From contig JAALGY010000017.1 in assembly GCA_032358165.1 (NCBI GenBank), positions 2,356,001 through 2,420,000 of the forward strand: 64,000 nucleotides of DNA. The letters run 5' to 3'. This DNA is from Diplosphaera chodatii (taxonomy: Eukaryota > Chlorophyta > Trebouxiophyceae > Prasiolales > Stichococcaceae). This document shows positions 38,621 through 51,364 of the stretch, piece after piece. How positions within the stretch are numbered: the first letter of the stretch is position 1; each line of letters opens with the position of its first letter. Below the pieces are notes generated by a model, which searched no databases, was not told the DNA's origin, and saw nothing but the letters and a program-made list of their open reading frames with translations. The position numbers and the translations under genes were made by a program.

Positions 38621-41600
38621 ATGAGGTACGCGCGGACCTTGCTGCTGCTGCTTGTGACGCTGCGCGCTGCTCACACGGCAGTGCGGGGCGCCAGCGCAGC
38701 TGCACCGCTGTATCACTTCGCGATCACCACCGCGCCCACGTCGATAGAGGTGATCAGCTTTGCAAGCCTTCCATATTGTGGAAGTGTATATCAGCAGCTC
38801 AGGTGCAGTACGAACTGGTAACTGTGTTTTCACACCCGCAGGTGGTGTACCCATCCCTGCCAGACGTGCCATTGGAGGCATACTTGGTGCACAGCTGCGC
38901 GCAGGAAACGTGCTCGCCATCTGAAGCCGTGTCATTCCAGGGAGCGCAGCAGCGCTGCCTCGATGCCGCCTGCAAGCTGCTGAAGACCGTCGTCACTTCT
39001 GAAGACTCGTCAGCATACCTCTGGTGCGCTTCGTGGGGTGCACTTCATGGAAGATCATGCAGCAGAATGCAGCAACGACGAGCATCCATACATTTCAAAT
39101 GCGAAATATTGCATCTTTTCATGCAGGGTGACTGTCAACGTGAACAGCTCTAGCCAGCTGCGGTCCGCAGCGTCACAGCCTGTCAGCAATGCAGGTACAC
39201 ATGGCACTCACAGCTTACTCGCTGATGCCATGCAACATCTGTGGGTGACGACCGCGACCATGATGGAGCATGTCAAGCAGGGCACGTCTTTGTCTTCCCG
39301 GCTGCAAATGCCAGCAGCTCCAGTTCGACCTGCGGCACATGGGAAGAGCCATGCGCCACCATTGCCTCGGCAGTCAAGCGAGCTACAGACACCTCCAGCA
39401 TCCTCATTGGGCCAGGTACTCTGACATGCATTCAGTAGCATGAGACTGCCCCTAAGCTTCTACCATTGTTACACTAGGTACATTGCAATCTGTCGAGGTC
39501 CATTGTGTGGAGACCACCCTCTTGATGCCATCTCCATGCTCCACTGACAGGCATCTACACGGGCAGCGGCAACACCAACATCGGCTTCGGGGATGCGAAC
39601 CTGCAGCTTGACACCCTGGCGGGTGCAGCCAACACGGTGCTGGACTGTGGCAGCACCCGCCGCGCCTTCTCACTGAGCGCTGCACAGACGCCTGAGACAC
39701 GCATCGCCGGCCTGACAATCACTCGATGCATGTGAAAGGCTTTCCCTCAGCACATGTCCCTTTTATGCATCAACACATCGACTGATGACATGGCCGCACA
39801 TGGCACTGAGTATGAGTATGCACATAAGCAGGCTTTAATTAGCTCAGGGCTTGTGCTCCGTGAACATGTGCAATTGTGACGTTAGGGCTGCGAATGGCGG
39901 CGCCATCTCCATTGCAGAGGGAGCCCCCAGGATAGAGCGCATAGTGTTCGACACCAATGTGGCGCAGCTGTCTGGCGGCGCCGTCAGCCTGCAGGCCAGC
40001 GCAGCAAACGCGACGGCCATCAAGGCAAGTGACTGTAGATACATGCGGGAGTGCGACCGGACGGTTGTCAGCATGTCCGGCTGACGTGAGCCTACGGCTC
40101 GGGTAGCAAGACGATGCTTGGCTGCAGGACTGCACATTCATCAACAACACCGTTGTAGACAACTTTGGCGGCGCCATCTATGCAGACAGCTCGCTGTTGT
40201 CAATTGCCAACTCCAGCTTTGAGATGAACCGCTGCGCCTCTGTGGGTGGCGTGGGCGGTGCCCTTGCCAGTGAGTGCTTCCCTGGTCTACCTCTGATGAT
40301 GACTCTTCTGCGCTTTATAGCAATCGACGTTTCCTGGTATGCTTGCCCCAAAGCGTCACGGTGACTAGTACGCCGACACCATGCAGGCGTAAACTCGAAC
40401 CTGTCGATGGCCAGCGTGGCATTCCTGAACAACACCGCCGGCTTTGGAGGCGGCGCCATGCACCTGTCCAACACACAGCCCATCACGCCCGGCGAGGCCT
40501 TCCTGAACATCACCGTCGCATACAACAGCGTCAGCGCCTTCGCAGCTGGCGCCAACATATATGGAGGTGCGCGTGAGGTCATGCTTTGGACCTACATCTC
40601 CATGGGGCATGCGCCTGTCGTGCAAGACAGCAGGTGCAGGATAACAGGTCATGCTCTTGTGTGCATCACAGCCGAGGATGTCTCAAAGAATCAGGCCTTT
40701 TCTGCAGGCAGCAATGTAAGCTTCGTGGGGTCAAACTTCTCGCACAATGCAGCAGCATTCCACGGTGGCGGTATCATGTGCATCTTTGGCCTCGCCTACA
40801 TCGCCGACACCATCATTGCCAACAATATGTGCCCTACCCTGCAAACTTCTGCATGATATGCCTCCAAGCTTTACATGTGCTCTATGACCGCACGGTGAAA
40901 CCACTACCCTGGCACACACTCAGGCGCAAACTACCCTGCCGCTCAGCCGGAAAGCTGACTTCAGCACGGCCTTCTCCTGCAGTGCGGGGCTGGGCGGGGG
41001 AGGCGCCAAGGCGCTGGCCGGCACGATCGTCATGCAGAACGTCAGCGTGGTGCGCAACTCAGCAGCTGACGGCGGCGCCTTTGAGGTCGCAAAGCAGGAG
41101 GGCTCCAACCTGTTCCCCACCATGCTGCTCGTCAGCGTGAGCTCTCATATGTGTCTTGGGCATGGATTGCAGCACTTTATGTGTACCACTGCCGGGGACC
41201 TGCACACTCCTTAGCTTCTGATCATCAGGGTCCAAACCTGAGTTTGGCAATGGCATGGTGTGTCGATGCAGGACTCTGTCGTCAGCCACAACACAGCAAC
41301 AGGCCAGGGCAGCGTCTTCAACGTAGGGAATGCAGAAATGGTCTCCTTCACCAACGTGACATTCGAGGAGAACTCAGGTAATGGGGGCGCTGTCCTGACA
41401 CCTTGAGCTTTGCAGTCTTGTCTGATGCTTCAGGAGGCAAGGTCTTGCCTGCAGGAACAAAAGGTTCTGGCTACTGCGCCAGCGTCATTGCCATCAGCAA
41501 CTGCACCTGGGCGCACAACAATGCGCAGCTAGGCGGCGCCCTCTATGCCACGGAGGGATGCCGTCTTGCCGTTGCAAACACCACATTTCAAAGCAATCAT

Positions 41601-44600
41601 GCCCAGGTGTGGTTGCTCGACCGTGCTGCCAACAAGATCCTGCTGCTGTCGGTCCTCTCACTGAGGGTGCAAATCCTCTATGGTGGTGATGCCTACTACA
41701 GGACTATGGTGGTGCTGTGGTGGTTGGGAACGATGTGCAAGCATCCTTCGAGGGCTGCCAGTTCCTCGACAATGGCCGACCGCTGTGTGCAGAGCAGGAC
41801 TTCACACTGGTGTGCATTCACGGCAAATCACAAAAAAAGCAGGAGATCGCGTGTGATGCGATATCCTACGCAAGCAGATTGATCAGAAGTGGCTTCCATG
41901 ACTGGTACGCTGCAGGGAGGCGGTGCCATCAACATGGGACTGGACGACTTCAAGGGCAGCGGCACATGCAGCGTGGTGCGTCCCAACGCTACAAGCATCT
42001 TGGTCAACGGCAGCAGCGTCTTTGCTGGCAACGTCGCAAAGCTGCAAGGCGGCGCAATCGCACTGCAGTCTGGTAGCCTGCTGCTACAGGTGAATCACAC
42101 ATGGTGGCTGCCTGGAGATGGCGGGACAAGGTTGATAGAAATACAAAAGGGAAGTGATCAGGCCTGGACATTCTACAGGGGGTTCCAAACTCTCATCTGC
42201 ACGGTGCAGGGTGTGGTGATCGCCAATAACAGTGCGCTGGGGCAGGCAGGCAGCGGGGCGACAGGCTCTGGGCTTGGCGGCGGGCTGTTCCTGCAGCCGG
42301 CCTGCCAGGGCGGGGCTGGGTGCAGGGCTGCATTTGCGCTGCTGAATGGCACGCTGCTTGATGGCAACAACGCCACTCAGGTCGATTGTCGTGACAACAC
42401 ACAAGCGTTTGCTACATACATTCGTACACAAATGCCGAATCTTCATAGCATGTTGTCCTGGCAAAGTGGTGGCTTCACTGAGAAGCCGTTCGATGGTCAC
42501 AGGCAGGTGGAGGGGTGTACTATGCACCCGACCCCACGGCCTTGGCTTCTTTTGCAATGGTGGGAGGAGGCATCAGGGGCAACAGCGTCCCTATTGTGCT
42601 GGAAAACTTTGGCGGCGGGGTGTTCATCCAGCGCAGCAACTTCAGCTTGGATGGCGTCATGTTCACTGAAAACGCAGCCGGCCTTGGCGGCAGCCTGTTC
42701 GTGGCCGCCAATCTGTCCTCAGGCGCCAGCATGCGCAACCTGGTGTTTGCCAACGACGACAGAGCCATCCGAGGTGTTGCTGTGCTGCGCAGTTTTGACA
42801 GTCATAACAGTAGCACGGTGCTGGACTTGCGTTGTCTCCCCTGACAACCATACAGCAGTCAGCTGGCAAACTTCTGACCCAGTCTCCTATGCGAGCAGGG
42901 CGCAGCATCTACTGGCTGCGCAATGCCACATCGCCGAGGGCTCCGCTTGTCTGCACAAACTGCACACACCTGAGCCTGGCGCCAGAGGTCAATGCGACTG
43001 AGATTGTCAAGGCGGACTTCCTGCCGCCACGGGGCACCAAGCCGCTGACTGACACCAGGACCAGCATTGTCGCAGCCGAGGTGCACTCTTTGCCCTTCTG
43101 GATCGGCCTTCAGGCTGCGCACATCGCAGGAACCCGCAAACCAGGTTGCCGTTCTTGCCACAGCATCCTGCAGCACTGCTGATGGGCAAGGTCTGTGGCA
43201 CAGGAGCTGCCACCCCTGAGGCTGGGGCTGTTTGACTACTATGGGCAGCTGGGCTTTACCGCAAGTACGTGGACCTGCGAGGTGCGCTCCCCGTGACCAA
43301 GCGGCTGTTCAGAGTGTACTAGTGTGGGTGTCTTCAGCAGCTCCAGCATCTTCAGGCAGCCGAACATCTCTCGTGCCGACGACGACGCACTATGCAGGTG
43401 ACTGAGACTGCGTCAAGCGGCAACATCTCCAGCATCGCGTCCGGCACCGCCCTCGTGGAGAATGGTACCACAACGTTCGACCACCTCATCATCTCAGGTA
43501 ATATCAGGCCGGTGCTTCACAGTGTTGACCTGATCATGGGGTACTGATGCATCCATCAGGCTATACAAGCGAACAGGGTTGATGGATGCGCAGCACACAT
43601 ACCCTTGCAGGCAGAGTGGGGTCGAGGAATCACAGCCTGCCTGTGACATGTCGCGGACCAGACACCAGCCTTGGCGGCGGCAGTGGCGGCACAAGGACCT
43701 TGTTGACGCTCCCGGCACTGCCCCTCAACTTTGACATACAGGCATGCTGTATTCCTGGCGCCTGGCTATCAAAACACCATGAAATATATCCGCATCATCT
43801 CTGCTCCTGGGAACCATGTCGACAGGGGTCTTGCCCATTCAACTTCACCATGACGTATACTAGAGCTTCAGGTTTAGTCTGTTTCAACTTCAATAGTGAT
43901 CAGACAGATGCTGCTGCATTGCTGCAGCTGTGCCCGCCGGGGACACAAGTCGACAAGCAGACGAGCGACCGGTGCCTCAAGTGCGACCCAGGCTTCTTCA
44001 ACTTTGATGGCACCAGCTGCGTCACCTGCCCAATTGGTGAGCACATGCCTAGAGATGACACGTGCGACTGTACATGCCTGCATGACGTTGCAGCAAGTTC
44101 GGAGCGCAATAGCGGAGCAGAAATGACGCAGCCAGAAAGCAGCCACTTTGCCCACACACCCTGCCTGCAACAGGTGCGCAGTGTGCCGGCGGTGCTGTGC
44201 TGAAGGTGGAGCCCCGTTTCTGGCGGTCGTCTGCCACCTCGCCGCACGTATACCAGTGCCAGCTGGCACGCGCCTGCGAGGGCGACCTCGAGGGCCGGTC
44301 AGTCGCGGCTGCTGCAATGCCATTTGGTTTCTTGTGCAGCATTGCAGCCTGCAGACGCATGTGGCACGTCAGGGTGCCAAGCAATGTGTTGATCCGATTT
44401 CGGCAACACTAGTGGCTGCACAGCCAACTAAAAGTGCCTAAGTTCTGGACTTTGATGTTTATATAGGGCTAGGTCTGCTGATGCGACATGCGCGACCGGC
44501 TACCATGGGCCGCTGTGCTCGGTGTGCGACGCCGGCTACTTCCAGTTCGCCAACGGCTGCGTGTAAGCATCCTCACCTGCTTTAGCTTTAGCAGCAGCTT

Positions 44601-47600
44601 CTGTCCACAGCAACACTTCATCCCCTCAATTGGACTGTAAGTGACCTGTGTGAGCGCTGTGCATGTCTTGCAACTGTCGATGCCAGCCGACTTTGGGCGT
44701 AAAGCACATTGGTTCCAGCTCGTCCCTTACTCCCACGCCTGTTGCAGGAAATGCCACGAGCAGGGCGGTGCCAGGCTGCTGCTTGTCGTCATAGTTGTGG
44801 TATTCCTTGTGGCTGTGGTGCTGATGTTCGCCCGCGACTGGGGCTCGCCTGCGACGGACGAGTCGGGCTCCGGCTGGACCGTCAAGCTCAAGATCGTCAT
44901 CACACACCTGCAGGTGAGATGGTAACATATGGATGCACAGCTGGCTTGGCAAACCCCAAGTCGAGGCACAGATATGTTGAGTGGATAAGGATGAGCTGTG
45001 ATCGCAAAGGTGCACAAGGGCATGTGCTGACTGAGAGACCTAAGTTGTTTCCGCAGATCCTGGCGCTGTTTAAGGGGTACGACCTGGCGTGGCCGCGTGC
45101 GACCAGCTCTGCTATGTCCTGGGCGGACACCTCCAACCTGGGGATCACCGTGACGGCACCCTCCTGCTACTGGGCGCGCTACGGCTACTACCAGTCCTGG
45201 ATCATCACCATGGCCCTGCCGGTGGGCGCCACTATGCTGCACTGTGCATGCAGCTTCACCAAACTGTTGGCACATGAAGCAGAGCCACCCGCCACACGAG
45301 TTTCCCTCAATTGCTCCCCACCTGGCAGCTGCAATGCTGTGACGGTGCAGTGCAGCAGCAAGCTAAAAGTACCTACTACAACATTCGTGAACAGGTGGCA
45401 GCAGTGGCGTTGTGCGCGGCGCTGCAGAGGTGGGGCCGCTGGTTGCAGCGGGGGCTAGGGCACCCACGGGACGGAGGCTGGCTGCTGGCCTCGCTGCCCG
45501 ACCGCCGCCGCGCCTTCTGGCTGCGCTGGGCCACTAACCTGCGCGCCAGGCAGGCACCGCTTCCACCTTTCTACAACCATCTGCATGGGCCAGCAGCAAC
45601 ACTGGACATGCTCTTCGCACGATGGGGGGCATTGCCGCTTCATGCCAGTGTTGACACCTTCAAAGCTCTGGCCACGTCAGAGCGACTGCGTGCTGCAGGT
45701 GCTGGAAAAATGCCTTCTGGCTGGTAACGCTGCTGTACCCGCGGTGCAGCACTACCGCGCTGCAGATGTTCTCCTACAACACCCTGGACACCGGCAGGTG
45801 CGGTCTTGACGGACAAACCACCATACAAACCTCACGTCCAAAGAGTGAACTGCAACTGGCGGCAGGTCTGCCCCGCGTTGGGAGACCGTCTCCAGGTGCT
45901 TGGGTGATGTGGCAGGTCCATGCATTCAAGTTGTGAGGATGAGCCGCAGCACTTTCATCTGACGCTCGCCAAAGGCTGTGATCGGCCCAGGTACCTGAGG
46001 GCGGACTACCGCATTCTGGTCAAGCTGCCGGGCGGCCCCTGGAACCGCACCTACCTCCACTACTTCCCGCCGGGCGTGGTGTTCATGGTCATCTTCGCCT
46101 TCCTGGTGCCCGCCGCCTACTTCCTCATCCTGTACTTCCTGCGCCACCGGCTGCAGGTGCTATGAATGATCCGACTACAATGCACGCAAGTCAAGTTGGT
46201 TCCGAAACATCAGCCATGCGTCGGGCTGAAAGCACGACGAACCTCCCTAGGGGTTAGCCATAATCATCACAGTTTCCTTTGTGGGGCAGGAGCCCAAGAT
46301 CCAGGCGCGCTTTGGGTTCCTGTACAAGGGGTACAGCATGCCCTACTGGGAGGCGCTAGAGATGGTGCGCAAGCTGCTCATCAGCGCCATCCCCGTGTTC
46401 GTGCCGGCGCAGCCCTTCGGCTCCACCCAGGTGCCCAGCAAGCAAGCTGCTGTCAGCGCAACACTACACCTGCAACAATGCAGGGTGCTTGTGCATGCAG
46501 AGTGCCGTCAAACCCTTCGTCGCTCGCTGACCCTTGATGCAACTGTGTTAGATGGATACGCTGAACTGCATGTGGGGGCAACAACAGGGTCTGCTGACCA
46601 GTTGAGGGCCATTTGATGTTTGTGGGTGCCGATGTGGCTCTGCAGGCGCTGCTGGCGCAGCTGGTGCTGGTGGGCTTCCTGTTCGTGGTGGCCCTCATCC
46701 TGCCCTACAGCAAGCGCGTGGACAACTACCTGGCCATGTTGAGCCTTGTGGGTGAGCACAGTGCACAGCTTCTGCCAGTGCAGCAATGCAGCTCCACATT
46801 TTCGGCATTGTGGACAGGGCTCGTTCAGCTACCTGCAAACATGTTATGCCGCATTTCAGTAATCACTGCTACAAAGCAGCGGTGTGGAGGTGCTGTTGCT
46901 GTGCTGAAAGTTGTGCCCTGACGCCCCCGCAGTGCTGTGGCTGCTGCTGCTGTCCGGGTCGGCGCTCAAGTGGGCGGGCCTCACGCCGCGGGCGCAGCAC
47001 CTGTTCGCGGTCGCGCAAATCTTCCTGTCCAGCGGCGTCGTCGCCGCCGGCATCGCCGCCGTGGTGTTCAGCACCGCCTGGGGCTCGCTCCAGTGCCAGG
47101 TCTGGTATTCGCACCGATTGTGGCCTGCCAGCTGCATCATCCCCCAATAATAGCTACTCACAGGATAGAGCATGTGCTGCAGCAGCTGGCATTGATCACA
47201 CGTGCTCGCCAGCATCGCAGCAGACCTGAGCTGTGTGTTCCACCATACAGCGGCTACGGCGGCGGCTGTTCGGCAGGTACAGCTCACGCGTGACGCCGCA
47301 GCACAGCGGCGGCAGCGCCAGCAGCCAGCGCCACCTCGTCATCAAGGTGCATGCCATGAGTGCAGCTGCTGCTCTGAGGAATGCTGTGCTGCTGAGGACC
47401 TCTGGACATGCCAACAGATCTCATCCGTCCTTGTGGCATGCTGTAAGTATGCATGGCAGCTCATCGTGCACGCCCGCCTCAGATGTGCTGTGCAGAGACA
47501 GAGACACATTTTACTTGGTATCCTGCAGAAAGACAGTATGTCAGAGGATCTGGAGCGAGCAGACTCGGTCATCTCGACGAGAACAGCCAAGAGTGTGGCG

Positions 47601-48081
47601 ACATCAGATGACAGCAGGCCTTGGGGCCAGTCGGAGCACTCTGCGCCCTTCACGCCGCCCTGGGCCGTGTCCAACAAGCTGCAGCGGCTCTCCGAGGCTG
47701 GCAAGGGGAACAACACTACCGACGGCACAACTGGTGTCGGCGCGATTGCAGCGGCATCCGACTCAGCGTATGCATCAGGTGATGTCATGCCCGAGTCTAT
47801 CTGTCTGCATGGTGTGTGATTGGGCAGCGCCGCATGGAGGGCTGCTGGAGACATCCGCAGGGTCGATGCGGTAATGGGTGTGGCAGGATGCAGTGGCTGC
47901 CTGGTATCCTGCGCCCACTGCTTTGCTTCTGTGTTCAGGGCTTGCCACAGGGGATGCACGCAACAGGCGCAGCTCAGCGGTCAGCCTGCCAGAGGGCTGG
48001 GATGCCGCGCCAGCTGCACGTGAGACACGTCCGCGCGCCAGCAGCATGTCGCCCACCGCGCACGACCGTGCGCCCAGCTGA
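38621..48081 (+). CDS. Giant Pmp-repeat, Cys-rich, multi-pass membrane protein
   Basis: The ATG at 38621 starts a signal peptide (MRYARTLLLLLVTLRAAHTA). Exons around 39.3-39.7 kb carry a domain entry (TCGTWEEPCATIASAVK, then IYTGSGNTNIGFGD and GLTIT). From 39.85 to 42.8 kb come many polymorphic-outer-membrane-protein-type beta-helix repeats: GGAISI, NNTVVDNFGGAIYAD, NNTAGFGGGAMHLS, NSAADGGAFEV, NNAQLGGALYAT, NVAKLQGGAIAL and NAAGLGGSLFVA. A Cys-rich stretch follows (CPPGTQVDKQTSDRCLKCDP and SCVTCPIG near 43.93-44.04 kb; GPLCSVCDAGYFQFANGC near 44.52 kb). The C-terminal membrane part has LLLVVIVVVFLVAVVLMF near 44.79, ILALFKGYDLAWP near 45.08, FWLVTLLYPRCSTTALQMFS near 45.73, YLRADYRILV near 46.00, WEALEMVRKLLIS near 46.35 and ILPYSKRVDNYLAMLSLV near 46.73 kb. 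It ends in a Ser-rich tail, stop 48079-48081; the last intron joins in phase. A cell-surface or secretory-membrane protein is inferred; the ligand is unknown. Confidence 0.8.
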
Positions 48082-48530
48082 TGTGCGTAGCCCCAAAATG
48101 CATGCAGTTTCCGACGTCGTGCATGCTTCGAGCTTGCACCTGCTGCTGCATTCGCATGCAATTGTGTTGACGCCATGGCCACGACTCTGCTGGATAGAAG
48201 GGGCTGGTACACACACAAAAATTCTCTTGACAATGTACCTGCAGGCTTCAAGCAGGCTAGAGGCGCTGCAACTGCTGCTGCTGTCGAGGCGGCGCATCAC
48301 CACAGGCAGCTGACCAACATCTGGGCGTTGCATAATTTCATGTACGCTTTTTTACAAAAGCATAGGCACCAAGCAACATCTGGACTGCTTTCGGGTTGCT
48401 TTCACTCAGCCATTGTCAGTGCGTATCAGTTCAGCAAACTTCGTCATCTGTTGTGTCGCATCAACGGTACTTGCGATGAATATCAAATGCAGTAAGAAAC
48501 GTAACTGTACAGCATCAAAACGTTGGCAAG
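48082..48530. other. Convergent intergenic stretch
   Basis: About 450 bases between the stops of the Pmp-like gene and the sterol desaturase gene. Apart from the TGTAA element on the minus strand (48352-48356), nothing is recognised. Confidence 0.4.
48352..48356 (-). terminator. Candidate TGTAA polyadenylation signal
   Basis: TGTAA on the minus strand, about 175 bases after the stop of the sterol desaturase gene. Confidence 0.35.
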
Positions 48531-50481
48531 TCAGCTATAACCAGCAGTCTTCATTTCGAGCCTTCGAGCCTTGGCGGCTTCGAATTGAGCTGGGGACAGC
48601 AACGTCCCGAACAGAGCGTCCATGTATGTGGTGTAGTGCCTGCAGAACGACATGAACACGCTGGAAAACCCTTGCCATAATCTTTGTCAGCCAAATAAAG
48701 CGTGCAATGTGCAGAGACCTGCCAGACTTGCAGTTCTGCTGCGGCGCACCCGTAATTGTGTTTATAGCTGGTATGGTGTAAAGTATGGAACCCGGCGCCC
48801 AACAGCGGCTTCACCTGAATTTTTTAACGTAAGATATCTTAAAATTCGAGATTAAATAATAAAATAAAATAATTATTATTATTATTACCAGTGGCTAGTA
48901 ACACTGTGTAACACTCCATTGGATGGCGTCTCACCCCCATGTCGACGGTGTCATGGATGGAGGTGGTCCACAGGCCGGTCGCCAGCAGCAGCAGCTCGAA
49001 GGTCATGAAGTGCATCGGGATGAAGAGCAGCGTCCAGCAGTAGGGCAGCGCCTGCATTGGACAGAAACTCCATGGGCAAGAGTTCTTCATACAGCATCAC
49101 ACATGGAGGAGCTTGGCAGATTAAGCACAGGTGGCCACTCCGACCTGCATGATGCCGTCCAGGGGGTGGAAGGCAAGGCCGGCAAAGGGGCTGAGTGCGT
49201 CCTGCTTGTTGTACTGGTGGTGTATGTGGTGCAGCGACCTGCAGACGTGCAGTCCAAAAGTCTCGCTGGCCCACGCAATCACGCTGTACGTCAGCGTCCA
49301 ACAATGAACCCCTAGGTGCTGTCTCGTGCAACCACACAACATGCTGCCAGGGGCTATGCTGACTGCATGTCGCCGCTGATGTTGCAACCTGTGCAGTGTG
49401 CGGCCAGTGCCGACACGATACAAATGGGCATGCAGGAACCCAAGAAAAACCGTGCAACTGCCATCACCTGTACAGCCGCACGTCGTGGAGCGAGCGGTGC
49501 ATGACGTACACGCCCGCCTCCACTGAAGCCATGAAAGCTGCAAAGTACAGGATGTGCCACCCCAGCCCCACGTCAGCCACCCTGCAGCATGCACAACAAT
49601 CTGCTGACAGGCACCAACATCCAACGGGTAGCCGCGCAGCCCTCTGCACCGAGCAGATCTGCATATCAGCATGTGACTTCACTGTCACCGGGCCAAAACT
49701 GTGCGTTGTGTATGCTGGGCAGGTACCTGGAGTAGGCCCGGGTCCACCCCTGCTCTGCCGCCCACTCGATGCTCGCTGGCATCACCGCGTACAGCGGGAT
49801 GGCTGTGCACCACACCTGCAACAGCACAGGCCCGTCATGTACTGCGGACGGCGAACGGGCAGCATACAGTGCAACGTACAACCCAGATGCAGTGCAGATG
49901 TGCTGCACCCCCCTGCACTTGGTGGAGCCGATACTGGAAGGTCTGCGTTTGTGAGGACGACATGGCTGTCAGGCGCGTCGGCAGCTCACGCCGACTTGGC
50001 GGGCCATGGCGCTGAGGGGCGGCCGCCCGCGCCCCGCGAACAGCGCCGCCCCCGCCACGCCGTAGATGCAGCACGCCCACACGGCCGCCACGCCCACAAA
50101 CAGCCCCAAGCACATCAGGTAGTTCCTGACCTGCACCGTGCGGGCACATGGATGCCGCACCTTCGACAGGGCCGGACCCAATGGAATGGTTGCCCGTGCA
50201 GCGTCTGGATGCTGGCACACGGCAACAGGCACATGAGGACACTCCGCCTCGGCATGCAGGCGCACCCAGGAGCGCACGATGCGCGGCATGGCAGTCCGCA
50301 GCTCCCGCGGCAGCACCCACAGCACCATGTCGTTCTTCCAGTCGTTCTCGGCTGCGATCTGCGCCAGGGTGACCGCCCGCGGCTTGCGCTGCACAGTCTG
50401 TGCATGCATTCTGCTGCTGCTGCTGCACTCCGTCATGTGCGACCGTCCATCATGGGTGAGAGCCGTCCTGTGATGCAACAT
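48531..50481 (-). CDS. Sterol C-5(6) desaturase (ERG3/STE1 family)
   Basis: Eight exons splice in phase to 314 residues: 50481-50266, 50130-49990, 49815-49727, 49581-49468, 49238-49145, 49051-48935, 48814-48750 and 48639-48531. All three histidine boxes of the fatty-acid hydroxylase superfamily are present: HRSLHD near 49490, HHIHH near 49225 and HTLHH near 48785, the last followed by TSYKHNYG and [16 protein letters not shown] as in plant and fungal C-5 desaturases. Membrane segments include [20 protein letters not shown] and [14 protein letters not shown]. The enzyme introduces the C5 double bond into delta-7 sterols in the endoplasmic reticulum, using a di-iron centre held by the His boxes. 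The start at 50481 is the most upstream ATG; the ATG of [11 protein letters not shown], 24 codons on, is an alternative. Confidence 0.9.
48851..48889. repeat. AT-only tract inside a desaturase intron
   Basis: About 39 bases with only a C at the end, made of ATAAA and ATT units, inside intron 6 of the sterol desaturase gene (48815-48934). It stands out against the GC-rich surroundings. Confidence 0.8.
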
Positions 50482-51364
50482 CAGTCAGGTGACATGCGTG
50501 GGGTCCTGATTGCGTATGTTTCGTGTGAAAGGTTCAGTCAGATGGTCAATGCACTGCGGCCCATCAACGCTATGACGTGAAACACAGGCGACCTCACCGG
50601 ATTGCACCAGCGTGACATGCCCCCAGGTCATGAGCTATAACAGAGCCCTGCAAATGCATACAAGCAGCTTGCACAGCTGCAACGGCTGTTCTGCTGCACC
50701 TCATGCATGCAGCTTGCACCAGGTGCATTGGTATGACGTGATGGTCTAGCCCGCGCCTTGTGCGCACCGTTGAAGTGTTTTGAAGGTGGCACTCTGTACA
50801 GCTGCCAAACACTGCAAGTAGCAGCACAGCAGCCGCGGCCCTGTGCATGTGGTGACGTCCGCGCATCGTCTCAGGTGCAAGTCACATGAACGCCAACGCG
50901 GCAAGCAAGTGTTGATCTAGGCGCACGAAAGGTTTACAAGCCATGCAATATTCATGGTGTCGCTTGATATTGTCATCTCCGGGGCGCTGGATGGACTTGT
51001 GTGCAGCTGCAGCGGGCCGCCCTGTGGTCCGACCAGGTGTCTGGGTTGCAGGGCTGGTCACATACTCACATTGCTGCGGTCTGTACAAGCAAGGTGCTCA
51101 AACTTTACTGCCTGAGTGTCAAAATCATTGCGTCAAACCAGTTGGCATGCAGGTATGGAGCACGTCAGACAGTCCTGCAAACACTCTGACGGTGACAGCG
51201 ATGCAAAGCTCAGTCCGTCGTATGGTCACCGTCAGCGCTTGCTCTTCCAGTACTACTGCACATGCAACAAATTAGGCATGGCAGCCAACAGTACAGTATC
51301 GTCCTCAGCAACAGCCAGGTCGGCACCCATCTAGCGATGCTGCGCAGCAGCACTGATGCCGCTA
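50482..51364. other. Intergenic stretch with one short signal-peptide-like frame
   Basis: About 880 bases between two minus-strand genes. A minus-strand frame 50866-50594 starts at a true ATG with MRGRHHMHRAAAAVLLLAVF, which looks like a secretion signal. It runs 90 codons with no other recognisable feature. It could be a chance frame, a small secreted protein, or an upstream exon. TGTAA (minus) at 50934-50938 lies about 430 bases after the DM-type gene's stop. Confidence 0.3.
50934..50938 (-). terminator. Candidate TGTAA polyadenylation signal
   Basis: TGTAA on the minus strand, about 430 bases downstream of the DM-type gene. The distance is long, so the assignment is tentative. Confidence 0.25.
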
